From Puniceicoccaceae bacterium (GTDB lineage: Bacteria; Verrucomicrobiota; Verrucomicrobiia; Opitutales; Coraliomargaritaceae), in the NCBI GenBank assembly GCA_007117865.1, contig SKFT01000064.1:1-44716 (forward strand): a stretch of 44,716 nt of DNA, given 5' to 3'. Shown here piece by piece: positions 8,657 to 17,084 of this stretch. Position 1 is the first letter of the stretch, and the number at the start of each line of letters is the position of its first letter. Both the position numbers and the translations under genes were made by a program. The notes under the pieces were generated by a model. It was not told the DNA's origin. It ran no database searches and saw only the letters and a list, made by a program, of their open reading frames with translations.

Positions 8657-10255
8657 ATGCCCGATACCGATCGCTATGCTCACCCTGTTTTATCATTGCC
8701 TGATGCCCGTGCGTTAGAGGCTGAGTTGTTAAAGGACGATGCTACCGCATGGGCGGCAATGAAGCGTGCCGGTGCGGCAATTGCCGACTGGTTACCAAAG
8801 GATTATTCCGAGGTGAGGCCGTTTCCGGATAATGCCAGGGTGCTGATTTTGTTAGGCAAAGGTGCTAATGGCGGTGATGCCTGCATCGCCATCAATTGCT
8901 TGCGCGAGCGTTACCCAAAAATTGACATCACGGTTGCTATGGTAGAAGCAGAGACGCAAATGCGGCCTCTGGCCATGCGTGCCTGGCAGGCCTTGCGTGA
9001 TTCTGGAGAGGTTCACGTCCTTGGCGGCAAGGATACGGTGTGGGATCTTGGACAATGGCAGGAAGCACTTAAGGAAGCTGGTGGGGTTAAGGGTTGGGAT
9101 ATTTGTTTGGACGGTTTGTTGGGGATGTCTTTTCAGCCGCCTTTGCGGGAGTCACATGCCGCCTTGATTGATGCGGCTAATGACTATCCTCATGTGGTGA
9201 TGCGGGCAACGGTGGATTTGCCCAGTGGCTACTTGCAGGAGGATCAGGGGTATCATGTCTTTCAGGCGGATTTTACCTACGCGACGGGTTCCCTTAAAGT
9301 GAGCCGGTTGCTGACAGAGGGGCCTTGCGGGCGCATGCGCTATTGTGATCTTGGATTTTTTGATAATGGCAGCAAAGTTCCTCAAAGCAAAAAAGTAGCT
9401 GTGTTGACAGATAGCGTAATGGAATGGTTGCGCTGTTTTCGTGCCCCCGGCTCGAATAAACGTACCTTTGGTCATTTATTTGTCATTGGCGGATCTGCTT
9501 ACATGCCCGGTGCTTTGATGATGTCGGTGCAAGCCGCACTCCGTAGTGGCGCTGGCCTGGTCACTGCCTTTGCTCCGGTTTCTGTTGCCGAGGGAATTGC
9601 TGCGCAGCTTCCCGAGGCAATGTGGATTCCATGGCCGGAGACCTCCAATGGTACACTGTCGCCGCGGGCGATGTCGTTGTTTTTTGACCGTGCTGAGCGT
9701 GCTGATGCGGTTTTGATCGGACCGGGTTTGGGTGCGGACCGTTTCACCCGCATGATTGCGCAGGAATTACTACAACGCTACCACGGTCCTATTTTATTGG
9801 ATGCCGATGCGCTTTATCCTGAAGTGGTGGATGTGCTCTCGCGGCGGAATTCCAACGCGGGCCCAGTCGTCTTAACCCCCCACCACGGTGAGTTTCAGCG
9901 CCTTGTAAAAGAGTTACCAAGATTGGAATATCAGGATGGCCTGCTGGCTTATGCGCAAAAGCACAATGTTTCGGTAATCCTAAAGGGATCGCGGACGCTG
10001 ATCGCCTCGCAAGGGAAGTTGCTTTGCAATCTTTACGGCGGACCTGTTTTGTCGCGCGGTGGCAGCGGCGATATTCTTGCTGGAATACTGGCCGGCTTAT
10101 TAGCCAGGCGTCATGAGCCATTGATGGAAACCCTTGCATCCGGGGTTTTCTGGCATTCGCGTGCTGCCGAAATACTGGCCCGTGAGAAGGGGCAGGTTTG
10201 TGTTCAAACCTCTGATTTAATGCAATATATGGGACCCGCTTTAAGGAGCCTCTAG
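8657..10255 (+). CDS. nnr: Bifunctional NAD(P)HX epimerase / ADP-dependent NAD(P)HX dehydratase
   Basis: Repairs hydrated NADH and NADPH: the N-terminal YjeF_N half epimerises R- and S-NAD(P)HX and the C-terminal carbohydrate-kinase-like half dehydrates S-NAD(P)HX with ADP. The 532-aa length fits the fused form. N-terminal half: LLGKGANGGDA near 70, DGLLG near 155, ATVDLPSGY near 180. C-terminal half: GGSAYMPGALMMS near 277, IGPGLG, LLDADAL, VLTPHHGEFQRL, ILKGS and GGSGDILAGILAGL near 470. The usual AGTGD is GGSGD here, with the catalytic Asp kept. It starts 12 bp after pdxJ, so cotranscription is likely. No Shine-Dalgarno is visible. Confidence 0.92.
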   Translation: MPDTDRYAHPVLSLPDARALEAELLKDDATAWAAMKRAGAAIADWLPKDYSEVRPFPDNARVLILLGKGANGGDACIAINCLRERYPKIDITVAMVEAETQMRPLAMRAWQALRDSGEVHVLGGKDTVWDLGQWQEALKEAGGVKGWDICLDGLLGMSFQPPLRESHAALIDAANDYPHVVMRATVDLPSGYLQEDQGYHVFQADFTYATGSLKVSRLLTEGPCGRMRYCDLGFFDNGSKVPQSKKVAVLTDSVMEWLRCFRAPGSNKRTFGHLFVIGGSAYMPGALMMSVQAALRSGAGLVTAFAPVSVAEGIAAQLPEAMWIPWPETSNGTLSPRAMSLFFDRAERADAVLIGPGLGADRFTRMIAQELLQRYHGPILLDADALYPEVVDVLSRRNSNAGPVVLTPHHGEFQRLVKELPRLEYQDGLLAYAQKHNVSVILKGSRTLIASQGKLLCNLYGGPVLSRGGSGDILAGILAGLLARRHEPLMETLASGVFWHSRAAEILAREKGQVCVQTSDLMQYMGPALRSL

Positions 10256-10303
10256 CTTCAGCGTCAAATGATTGATCCATATGGGTTCAGTCACTTGCTT
10301 TGA

Positions 10304-11461
10304 ATGAAAATCTTCACTATGCAGAAACCGCAAACACCTAAGCAGGCGTATTTAATTTTGAATGCATTGCCCGACATTGGCCCCGTGATGGCGAGTCGCT
10401 TGCTGGCAGCCTTCAATAACGAGATACTCTCGATTTTTTACGCAGATGAAAAACATTTGTGTAGCGTAGAAGGTGTAGGGAAAAAATCGGCGGAACGCAT
10501 CTTAAATTGGCAGCAGCATTTTGATTTGGATAAAGAGATTGCAGAAATGCAACAACGGCACATCGATTACCTGACTACGCAGGAGGATGACTATCCCGAC
10601 CTGCTTCGCCACTTGTCAGATGCGCCAATGGGCCTGTATTGGCAAGGCCAATACAGGTTGGATCGTCCCTGCATTGCCATAATTGGCACACGGCGGGCTA
10701 CGCTTTATGGCCATTCGGTTGCCAAGCGCTTTGCCAGTGAGTTGGCGCGTTTGGGCTTTTGTATTGTTAGCGGACTCGCACGCGGAACCGATACTGCTGC
10801 ACATGAAGGGGCACTCGAGGGTGGTGGTAAAACAATTGCCGTGTTTGGCTGTGGTTTACGCACGATTTATCCAGCGGAAAATTTGGAGCTTTACCGGCGC
10901 ATCGTTGAAAGCGGCGCTGCCATCAGTGAGTTTTCATTGGCCCAGCGTGCGCACCGGCAAACCTTTCCCATGCGCAATCGCATTGTAGCCGGCATGAGTC
11001 AGGCGGTGGTCGTGATTGAGAGTGATGCAGCGGGCGGGAGTATGATTACCGCCCGCTTTGCGGGAGAACAAGGACGACAATTGTTTGCCGTCCCCGGGCG
11101 TATTGATCAGCCCAGCAGCCGAGGTTGTCATCAACTCCTTCGCGACGGTGCCATTTTGACGACTTCTGTCGATGATATTTTGCAGGAGCTGCAATACCGA
11201 CGTGAATCGTTTCAACTCGATCTTGACCTTGCCGGTCAAAAACAGTCGCAACCATCACAGCAGGCGTTTGCTGAGTTGTCCGATGAAGAGGCAAAGGTCT
11301 TTGCCGTGCTCGGAAATGGCGAAGCTATGCGTCCGGACACCCTCGCCGAGTGTCTGCAAATAGCTCCATGGGAAGCTGGTAGCTTATTGGTACGGCTTGA
11401 ACTCAAGGGACTTATTATGAAGCGTGTTGACGGCTGTTACGAGGCGCGCGTTGGGGTCTAA
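10304..11461 (+). CDS. dprA: DNA processing protein DprA
   Basis: Binds incoming single-stranded DNA during natural transformation and loads RecA. Of 385 aa: a helix-hairpin-helix-like N-terminus (LPDIGPVMASRLL and VEGVGKKSAERIL, about 22-65), the Rossmann-like DprA core (IGTRRATLYG near 126, IVSGLARGTDTAAHEGAL near 150, FGCGL, FPMRNRIVAGMS, AAGGSMITA, AVPGRIDQPSSRGCHQLL), and a C-terminal winged-helix domain from about 318 (FAVLGNGEAMRPDTLAECL). An in-frame ATG at 10319 (MQKPQTPK) is an alternative start. The adjacent ruvX suggests a small DNA-metabolism cluster. Other competence genes are not in the window. Confidence 0.94.
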   Translation: MKIFTMQKPQTPKQAYLILNALPDIGPVMASRLLAAFNNEILSIFYADEKHLCSVEGVGKKSAERILNWQQHFDLDKEIAEMQQRHIDYLTTQEDDYPDLLRHLSDAPMGLYWQGQYRLDRPCIAIIGTRRATLYGHSVAKRFASELARLGFCIVSGLARGTDTAAHEGALEGGGKTIAVFGCGLRTIYPAENLELYRRIVESGAAISEFSLAQRAHRQTFPMRNRIVAGMSQAVVVIESDAAGGSMITARFAGEQGRQLFAVPGRIDQPSSRGCHQLLRDGAILTTSVDDILQELQYRRESFQLDLDLAGQKQSQPSQQAFAELSDEEAKVFAVLGNGEAMRPDTLAECLQIAPWEAGSLLVRLELKGLIMKRVDGCYEARVGV

Positions 11462-11485
11462 GTGGGAACTTTTTGACAGCACACC

Positions 11486-11899
11486 ATGCACTATCTTGGC
11501 ATTGATTGGGGAGAAAAGCGGATCGGCTTGGCTTATGCGGATGATCTTGGTGTGCCGGTGCCGCTGCCTGCTGCCACAGCTGCCCGGTTCAGCGAGCGAA
11601 TGGATCATTTGCAGACGATTATTAACGAGCGCAAGGTCAATTGTCTGGTGGTGGGGTATCCTTTAAACATGGATGGAAGCGTGGGCTATAAGGCCCGCCA
11701 GGTGGATGCTTTTATTAAAGCGCTGGAAAAGCGTTTTCACTTGCCAGTTGTGCGAGCTGATGAACGACTGACCAGTCATTTGGTCGAGTCTGAAAACCGC
11801 AATAAGAAAAAGCGTTTTGACCGTCGAAGCGGTGAGGTGGATTCGTTGGCGGCTGTGGTTATTCTACGTGATTTTATTAATGAACATGAGCTTATGTAG
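11486..11899 (+). CDS. ruvX: Putative pre-16S rRNA nuclease / RuvX (YqgF family)
   Basis: RNase H-fold nuclease of 137 aa. E. coli YqgF processes the 5' end of 16S rRNA; the family was earlier proposed to resolve Holliday junctions. Signature motifs are all present: LGIDWGEKRIGLAYAD (4-19) with the catalytic Asp, VVGYPLNMDGS near 53, RADERLTSH near 91, and the C-terminal EVDSLAAVVIL with the final acidic residue. It follows dprA with a 24-bp gap. A large foldback repeat begins at its stop codon. Confidence 0.92.
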   Translation: MHYLGIDWGEKRIGLAYADDLGVPVPLPAATAARFSERMDHLQTIINERKVNCLVVGYPLNMDGSVGYKARQVDAFIKALEKRFHLPVVRADERLTSHLVESENRNKKKRFDRRSGEVDSLAAVVILRDFINEHELM

Positions 11900-11990
11900 C
11901 CCAGGTAGAAGGTCGCGGCGTTACAGCCTCAGGCAAGTATATCTCGATACGCATCCTGAGGCTGAGCCTTGCGCTGCTTCTAGCCTGGCT
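11898..11990. repeat. Nested foldback (REP/REPIN-like candidate) between ruvX and the rRNA methyltransferase
   Basis: Starting inside the ruvX stop codon, an outer imperfect inverted repeat (AGCCCAGGTAGAAG against CTTCTAGCCTGGCT) encloses a perfect 9-bp inner stem (AGCCTCAGG 11925-11933, CCTGAGGCT 11955-11963), which itself encloses GTAT/ATAC. The segment between outer and inner arms pairs partly, with wobbles. The left arm contains GGTAG, reminiscent of the GTAG that precedes REP hairpins. No T-run follows, so it is not an ordinary terminator. The link to the RAYT transposases in this window is inference. Confidence 0.6.
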
Positions 11991-12031
11991 TGCAGCAAAC
12001 TCACAAAATTGATTAGATTAGGTATAATAAC

Positions 12032-12862
12032 ATGACAACACCTATCGAGGTCCTCTATATTGAAAGCCGTCAAAATCCCCGACTCAAAGATCTGGCACGT
12101 CTATGGGATCGTAAACATCGCGATGGGCAGGCACGTTTTTTGATTGAGGGACTGCGGGAAGTTCAGCACGCAGTGATTTCCGGTTGGGGTATTGAGATAC
12201 TGTTTTTTTGTCCGGATTTGTTTTCCAGCGAAGCGCATGCCGAGTGGCTGGGAACCATTAGGGATAATCGCGATCAGCGAGTTGAGTACATACGTTTGAG
12301 TGTCGGTGCATTCGAAAAAATCAGTCGACGCCAGGGACCGGATGGAGTGCTGGCAGTAGCACCATACCGTCAGCAGCGATTACAGGATTTGAGCCTATCC
12401 CCCGCACCTTTGCTAATCATTCTGGAAGGACTCGAAAAACCCGGCAACCTCGGTGCGATCTTGCGCACGGCGGATGCTGCCGCCGTCGATGCCGTCATTA
12501 TGGTTGACTGTGCGATAGATCGGTTCAATCCCAACGTCATAAGAGCTTCACAAGGCATGACCTTTCGATTACCAGTGGTTTCTGCAGATGCCGAAGTGCT
12601 GCAAAATTGGCTTCGCGACAATAAAATTCAGCCGGTAGCGCTGACTCCTCATGCGAAAAAGAGTTTGTGGCAACTCAACCTAAGTGCACCGACAGCATTT
12701 GTATTTGGTGCTGAAGACAAGGGGCTGAGTCCGCTATGGATGCAGACCAATATGGATCCCTGCCGCATCCCCATGGGGGGTGCGGCCGATTCCCTTAATG
12801 TCTCCGTTACTGCCGCCATCTGTGCATTCGAGGCACGACGTCAACGAGACATGATTGCATAG
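12032..12862 (+). CDS. SpoU/TrmH-family RNA 2'-O-ribose methyltransferase
   Basis: SPOUT-class enzyme methylating a ribose 2'-OH in rRNA or tRNA with SAM; 276 aa. N-terminal substrate-binding domain (SRQNPRLKDLARL at 8-20, FLIEGLREV near 36), then the catalytic knot with the three SpoU motifs: LEGLEKPGNLGAILRTADA near 131-149 (catalytic Arg in NLGAILR), FVFGAEDKGLS near 228, and IPMGGAADSLNVSVTAAI near 247. Exact target cannot be deduced. A TATAAT sits 3 bp upstream of the ATG (GGTATAATAACATG), and no Shine-Dalgarno is seen, so a very short leader is possible. A terminator follows. Confidence 0.88.
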   Translation: MTTPIEVLYIESRQNPRLKDLARLWDRKHRDGQARFLIEGLREVQHAVISGWGIEILFFCPDLFSSEAHAEWLGTIRDNRDQRVEYIRLSVGAFEKISRRQGPDGVLAVAPYRQQRLQDLSLSPAPLLIILEGLEKPGNLGAILRTADAAAVDAVIMVDCAIDRFNPNVIRASQGMTFRLPVVSADAEVLQNWLRDNKIQPVALTPHAKKSLWQLNLSAPTAFVFGAEDKGLSPLWMQTNMDPCRIPMGGAADSLNVSVTAAICAFEARRQRDMIA

Positions 12863-12883
12863 AATTGTGGGTATGTTGGGTTT

Positions 12884-12918
12884 GGCGCTTTGCTATGCTG
12901 TGGCTAAGCGTCTTTTTT
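12884..12918 (+). terminator. Rho-independent terminator after the rRNA methyltransferase gene
   Basis: GGCGCTT (12884-12890) pairs with AAGCGTC (12906-12912), including one G-U wobble, and is followed directly by six T. It closes the long rightward gene run. The rest of 12919-13110 shows no recognisable gene; the 64-aa minus ORF there has no family-like features. Confidence 0.7.
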
Positions 12919-13110
12919 ACGGCAATTAGACCAGCTGGAAAAAGTTGGTAATCGTCTGTCCACCTATCCCCCTTGTTTCGGAACTGGGAGGGGACTGCCA
13001 GAGCTGATGGATATTGGAAAACCGACTCGTATTTAAATGCCCCCCGCTTTGTTGCTGCAGCTTGTTGATCAGGTTCTTAAAGAAAATGAGATTCAGTTGC
13101 AAAAAAATGA

Positions 13111-13145
13111 TTGACAACACCGGTTTCTATTGAGAATGAGTCTCT
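13111..13145 (+). promoter_or_regulatory. Candidate promoter with Fur-like box before the TonB receptor
   Basis: TTGACA at 13111-13116 is a good -35. The stretch TGAGAATGAGTCTCT at 13131-13145 matches a 7-1-7 Fur half-site pattern (TGATAATnATTATCA) at 11 of 14 positions and covers the expected -10 region. This overlaps the track's TTG start, which argues that translation really begins further downstream. Iron control is inferred. Confidence 0.5.
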
Positions 13146-13183
13146 TTCTTTTTAAAAACCTGGAGATGACAATAAAACATAAC

Positions 13184-15499
13184 ATGAACAAACAAACCTT
13201 GAATCAAAAGAAGTGCTTGCCGGGTGTTTATCTGGCGGGTTTTATTGCCTGTTCTGCGGTCTGGGCTGGGACGGTTGATGCTGAAAGCCAGCTACAGCGA
13301 GAACGACTGGATCGCTTGGATGCGTTTAATGTGGTTGGTACTGCGGATGCGGTCTTTGATATTCCTGGTTCGGCGGCATTTATCGAGGCCGGAGTGCTGG
13401 CGCGATTTAATCATGACAACATCGATCAGGCGATTCGGCGGGTGCCGGGTGTCTATTTTCGCACCGAGGATGGCTTTGGCTTGTTCCCTAATATTAGCTT
13501 GCGCGGCATTGGTTCGATGCGCACCTCTAACGTCACGGTGATGGAGGACGGCATTCTGGCAGCACCGGCTCCATACGCGAGCCCAGCTGCCTATTACACG
13601 CCGACCACGGGACGAATGGCTGGCATAGAGATCATCAAGGGATCCAGTCAGGTGCGCTATGGTCCGCAAATCACCGGTGGGGCCATTAACTATCTCGGCA
13701 CGCCCATCCCAGAATCCCGACAGGGCCACGCGCGCCTACTCTACGGTTCAGAGAATGAGTTTCGCAGCCACGTCTGGTATGGCGATGTGGTTGAGACTGA
13801 GCGCGGCAATTTTGGTTATTTGGCGGAGTTGTTTTACCGTCAAACCGACGGCTTCAAAACCATTGACGGCACTGCCGCCTCGAGTCCAAGCGACAAAACC
13901 GGCTTCCATAATTTTGAGCCGCGGGTAAAGTTGATGTGGGAACCATTGACTGCCAACTATAACCGATTGGAATGGATGGTGGGTTACACCGACAAGACCG
14001 CGGACGAAACCTACCTCGGTTTGACCACGGATGACTTTCGCGCTAATCCCTACCGCCGTTACGCTGCCAGTCGCTTTGATGTCATCGACACCGAGCATTT
14101 CCGCACCTACCTGCGTCACGTTGTTGAGGTTGCGCCCGAAACACGCATCAGCACCGCCGCTTACTTGAACGACTTCAGCCGCTCATGGTATAAGTTGCAG
14201 GATGTTAACGCGGGCGGCGGCAACACCATACTTTCAGAAGCATTGGCATCTCCGGGCAGCCCAGAGCTGGCTGTCCTCCAAGGCACCGCGGCTGGCTCTT
14301 TCCGCGTTCGCAACAACAACCGCGATTATCGCGCGATTGGCATCCAAAGCTTCATTCAGCACCAATTTGAAACCGGTGAGTGGGATCATGACCTGGAGTT
14401 TGGGATCCGCTTACACGAGGACTACGAAGATCGCTTTCAGAATCAGGATACTTACACGCAAAATGCAAGCGGCGGTATCACCAACATTGCTCGCGGTGCG
14501 CCCGGTTCTCAGGATAACCGCCGTGGCACCGCCCGTGCGCTTGCACTGTCGCTGTCGGATTCCATCAGCCGCGATCAATGGACTTTTGTGCCAGGCATCC
14601 GCTATGAGCACATCCGCTACAAAAATGACGACCGCCGTCCAGGGCGCCCCTCGGGCAGCACCAAGCTGGATGTGCTAGCCTTGGGCAGCGGTGTGCTCTA
14701 CCGCTTTGACGAACGCAATTCCGTTTTCGCCAATGCTTTTCGCGGCTTTGCCGTGCCGGGACCCAGCGCCGCAGTTAACGACGGGTTGACGGAGGAAACC
14801 TCCAACGCTTTTGAGCTGGGCTACCGCTATCAGCGCCGCGAGCAAGCATTCGCCGCTGAGGCCGTCCTGTTCTGGACCGATTTCAATAACTTGATCGTGC
14901 CCGATAACCAAGGCGGTGCAGGGCTTGCCAACAATACCGAAAATGCCGGCACTGCACGTTCGCGTGGACTCGAGTTGGCGATTAACTGGGATGCCGGTAT
15001 CGCCAATGGCTGGGGTATTCAGACTCCGCTCTACCTTTCCTTCACCTTCACCGATGCGGAATTGCGTTCGGATGCCAATAGCACCACGAATGCAGAATCC
15101 ATCTTCGCCGGAGGTCGCAAGGGTGCGAAGCTGCCGAATGTTCCCGAATACCAAATCAGCTTCGGTGGTGGTATCGAATGGGAACGTCTGGGCCTGTATG
15201 CCGATGCGGTCTATGTTGACTCCTCCTTCAGCACAGCCAGCAATGTGGATAATGAATTGAGAGAAACCTTTGATAATTTTGGAAACTCGACAGGATTTGT
15301 CAACGATGCCCGCTTTGGCAAAAACGACAGCTATTTCCTGTTGGATGTCAGCGCACGCTACCGCCTCAACCCAACTGTCAACCTGTTACTCGGGGCGAAC
15401 AACGTGCTCGACCGCGAGTATCTCGCCTCGCGCCTGCCGCACGGACCCCGCCCTGGCCAACCGCGCTTCCTCTACGCCGGCATGGAATTCAGCTTCTAA
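13184..15499 (+). CDS. FecA-like TonB-dependent outer-membrane receptor
   Basis: Outer-membrane beta-barrel that imports a chelated metal or similar ligand using TonB energy. Start at ATG 13184 (771 aa) gives a normal signal peptide: MNKQTLNQKKC, hydrophobic LPGVYLAGFIACSAVWA, then a small-residue cleavage region. ATG 13166 is possible; the track's TTG at 13130 lies in the promoter. After a TonB-box-like DAFNVVG comes the plug domain (VPGVYFRTEDGFG, SLRGIG, GIEIIKGSSQVRYGPQITGGAINY), as in FecA, then a long barrel ending in the aromatic FLYAGMEFSF. Ferric dicitrate is a guess from similarity; no fecBCDE or fecIR genes are next to it. On the plus strand it is C-rich while the preceding rightward genes are strongly G-rich, which may mean a different history. 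Confidence 0.88.
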   Translation: MNKQTLNQKKCLPGVYLAGFIACSAVWAGTVDAESQLQRERLDRLDAFNVVGTADAVFDIPGSAAFIEAGVLARFNHDNIDQAIRRVPGVYFRTEDGFGLFPNISLRGIGSMRTSNVTVMEDGILAAPAPYASPAAYYTPTTGRMAGIEIIKGSSQVRYGPQITGGAINYLGTPIPESRQGHARLLYGSENEFRSHVWYGDVVETERGNFGYLAELFYRQTDGFKTIDGTAASSPSDKTGFHNFEPRVKLMWEPLTANYNRLEWMVGYTDKTADETYLGLTTDDFRANPYRRYAASRFDVIDTEHFRTYLRHVVEVAPETRISTAAYLNDFSRSWYKLQDVNAGGGNTILSEALASPGSPELAVLQGTAAGSFRVRNNNRDYRAIGIQSFIQHQFETGEWDHDLEFGIRLHEDYEDRFQNQDTYTQNASGGITNIARGAPGSQDNRRGTARALALSLSDSISRDQWTFVPGIRYEHIRYKNDDRRPGRPSGSTKLDVLALGSGVLYRFDERNSVFANAFRGFAVPGPSAAVNDGLTEETSNAFELGYRYQRREQAFAAEAVLFWTDFNNLIVPDNQGGAGLANNTENAGTARSRGLELAINWDAGIANGWGIQTPLYLSFTFTDAELRSDANSTTNAESIFAGGRKGAKLPNVPEYQISFGGGIEWERLGLYADAVYVDSSFSTASNVDNELRETFDNFGNSTGFVNDARFGKNDSYFLLDVSARYRLNPTVNLLLGANNVLDREYLASRLPHGPRPGQPRFLYAGMEFSF

Positions 15500-15561
15500 G
15501 GCTTTTTCATTTCAAACCTTGAAACATTGGCATCCAGAGCCTTTCCCAAAAGTATCTATCT

Positions 15562-16953
15562 TTATTTCAAGTTTTCTTTGACTAGGGTTTTAAGATAGTC
15601 CAGTCCGCCCTCAACATCGCTGAATAGGCCGTTGAGTTGGGCCTCAAAACAGTCGTCCAATAAAGCCTTAAAATGCACACCGGGTTTGAGGCCAAGGGCT
15701 ATCAAGTCGCGGCCCTGAACGATAGGCTTGGTTGCCGACTGCTGCAGCTCCAACTCCTCAACCTGCGCTTGCAACCAACGTCCAGCTTTGAAATCATCTG
15801 CCGGTAAGGGCGGACGGCCACCAAAGTCGGCCGCCGATACCCGTATTAGTCGCTCTATCCGTCCCACCCGCAAGGCAAGCTTGCGAATGGCGGACGATCC
15901 GGCGCGGCTGCTGTAGAGGTCGTGTGGACGCATATGCTCGCGAACCAAGGGTAAGACTGCCTCAAACACTGCCTTCTGACGCGTTAGCCGCCGCAAAAAA
16001 CGCTCGGCCACCGGCACACCCTCAATGTCGTGACGGGGACTGCGGATGCGCCCGCCTTCATCGCGAAAACTGGTCTGCGGCTTGCCCATGTCATGACACA
16101 AAACCGCCAGCCCCACGACCCAATCCTCCCAGGGCTCGCCGACGCGAGTGCGCGCAAAGGCATCCATGCAGTGTAAGGTGTGCTGCCAGACATCACCCTC
16201 CGGATGCCAATGCGGATCCTGCTCACAACCAGATAAAGCTTGCAACTCCGGGTAATATTGTAACCATCCGGTTACTTGTAGGAAATTCAAACCGGCGCTG
16301 ATGGATTGCCCTTGCAGGATGAGTTTACGCCACTCCTCCATGACGCGCTCTACCGGCAGGTGCAAGGGATCTAATTGCTGACACAGGTTAATGGTTTCGG
16401 CCGCTGGCCGGAGCTCAAAGCGGGCAATGAACTGCATGCCGCGCAGCACCCGCAGGGGGTCCTCGGCGAAGCGGGGCGATACGTGACGCAACAGCCTTTG
16501 TCGCAAATCCTCAATCCCGCCACAAGGATCCAGCAGCTTACCCGCACACCAATCCCAACTAAGGGCATTGATGCTGAAGTCACGCCGTTGCGCGGCCTCT
16601 TCTGGAGACATAAAGGGATCGCCTTCAATCTGAAAGTCCTGATGTCGTGGCCCGGTGCGCTGTTCGCGACGCGGCAGCGAAACATCCACAGGCTTCCCGT
16701 GCAGCTTGAAAACCCCAAAAGCTTTGCCTACGGCATCGACGCGCCCAAAGCGCTTCAATACTGCTTCAATGCACCCGGGTTCGAGCCCGTAAACTTCAAT
16801 ATCAATATCGGTAACGGCTTCGCCGCGCAACGCATCGCGCACCGCTCCACCAACCAGACAGGCACGACCGCCCTGCTGATGAAATTTGCGGCACAGCGAC
16901 TCGAGAAAGAGCCGCATGTCCGCTGCTATGGCACTTTCGATTCGCTCTTTCAT
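15562..16953 (-). CDS. cca: CCA-adding enzyme / poly(A) polymerase family nucleotidyltransferase with HD domain
   Basis: Class II tRNA nucleotidyltransferase family, 463 aa. The N-terminal palm carries CLVGGAVRDALRG (32-44), the catalytic pair in TDIDIEVYG near 49, and RRDFSINALSWD near 128. The neck has the RFAEDPLRVLRGMQF motif near 161. A downstream HD domain is visible (HPEGDVWQHTLHCMDAF near 243, LCHDMGKPQTSF near 276), as in E. coli-type CCA enzymes with phosphohydrolase activity. Sequence alone does not separate CCA addition from poly(A) polymerase. It is convergent with the TonB receptor and follows nadK on the same strand after a gap of about 130 bp. Confidence 0.88.
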   Translation of the reverse strand: MKERIESAIAADMRLFLESLCRKFHQQGGRACLVGGAVRDALRGEAVTDIDIEVYGLEPGCIEAVLKRFGRVDAVGKAFGVFKLHGKPVDVSLPRREQRTGPRHQDFQIEGDPFMSPEEAAQRRDFSINALSWDWCAGKLLDPCGGIEDLRQRLLRHVSPRFAEDPLRVLRGMQFIARFELRPAAETINLCQQLDPLHLPVERVMEEWRKLILQGQSISAGLNFLQVTGWLQYYPELQALSGCEQDPHWHPEGDVWQHTLHCMDAFARTRVGEPWEDWVVGLAVLCHDMGKPQTSFRDEGGRIRSPRHDIEGVPVAERFLRRLTRQKAVFEAVLPLVREHMRPHDLYSSRAGSSAIRKLALRVGRIERLIRVSAADFGGRPPLPADDFKAGRWLQAQVEELELQQSATKPIVQGRDLIALGLKPGVHFKALLDDCFEAQLNGLFSDVEGGLDYLKTLVKENLK

Positions 16954-17084
16954 GTCAAGTTGAAGCCATGCCGCTCTGTTGGCGTGCTTGCCAGTCCGCT
17001 TGACCGTGCACTCCCTGAACTGAACTTAGCGCTTACCGCTTGCCAAAAATCCAATCTCACTATCATTACCATGAAACTTACCGA

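Noticed and set aside
12940-13040. Possible cobalamin riboswitch before the TonB receptor (GGGACTGCCAGAGCTGATGG)
   Set aside because: Only loose resemblance; the B12 box (CCAGGAGACCTGCC-like) and the other conserved segments in order are missing.
12926-13120. 64-aa minus-strand ORF in the gap before the TonB receptor
   Set aside because: No family-like features, overlaps the promoter region, and no sensible start context.
15500-15561. Short inverted repeats (TTTCAA/TTGAAA, AAGGCT/AGCCTT) between the TonB receptor and cca
   Set aside because: Could be a weak bidirectional terminator, but the stems are short and no T-run follows either way.
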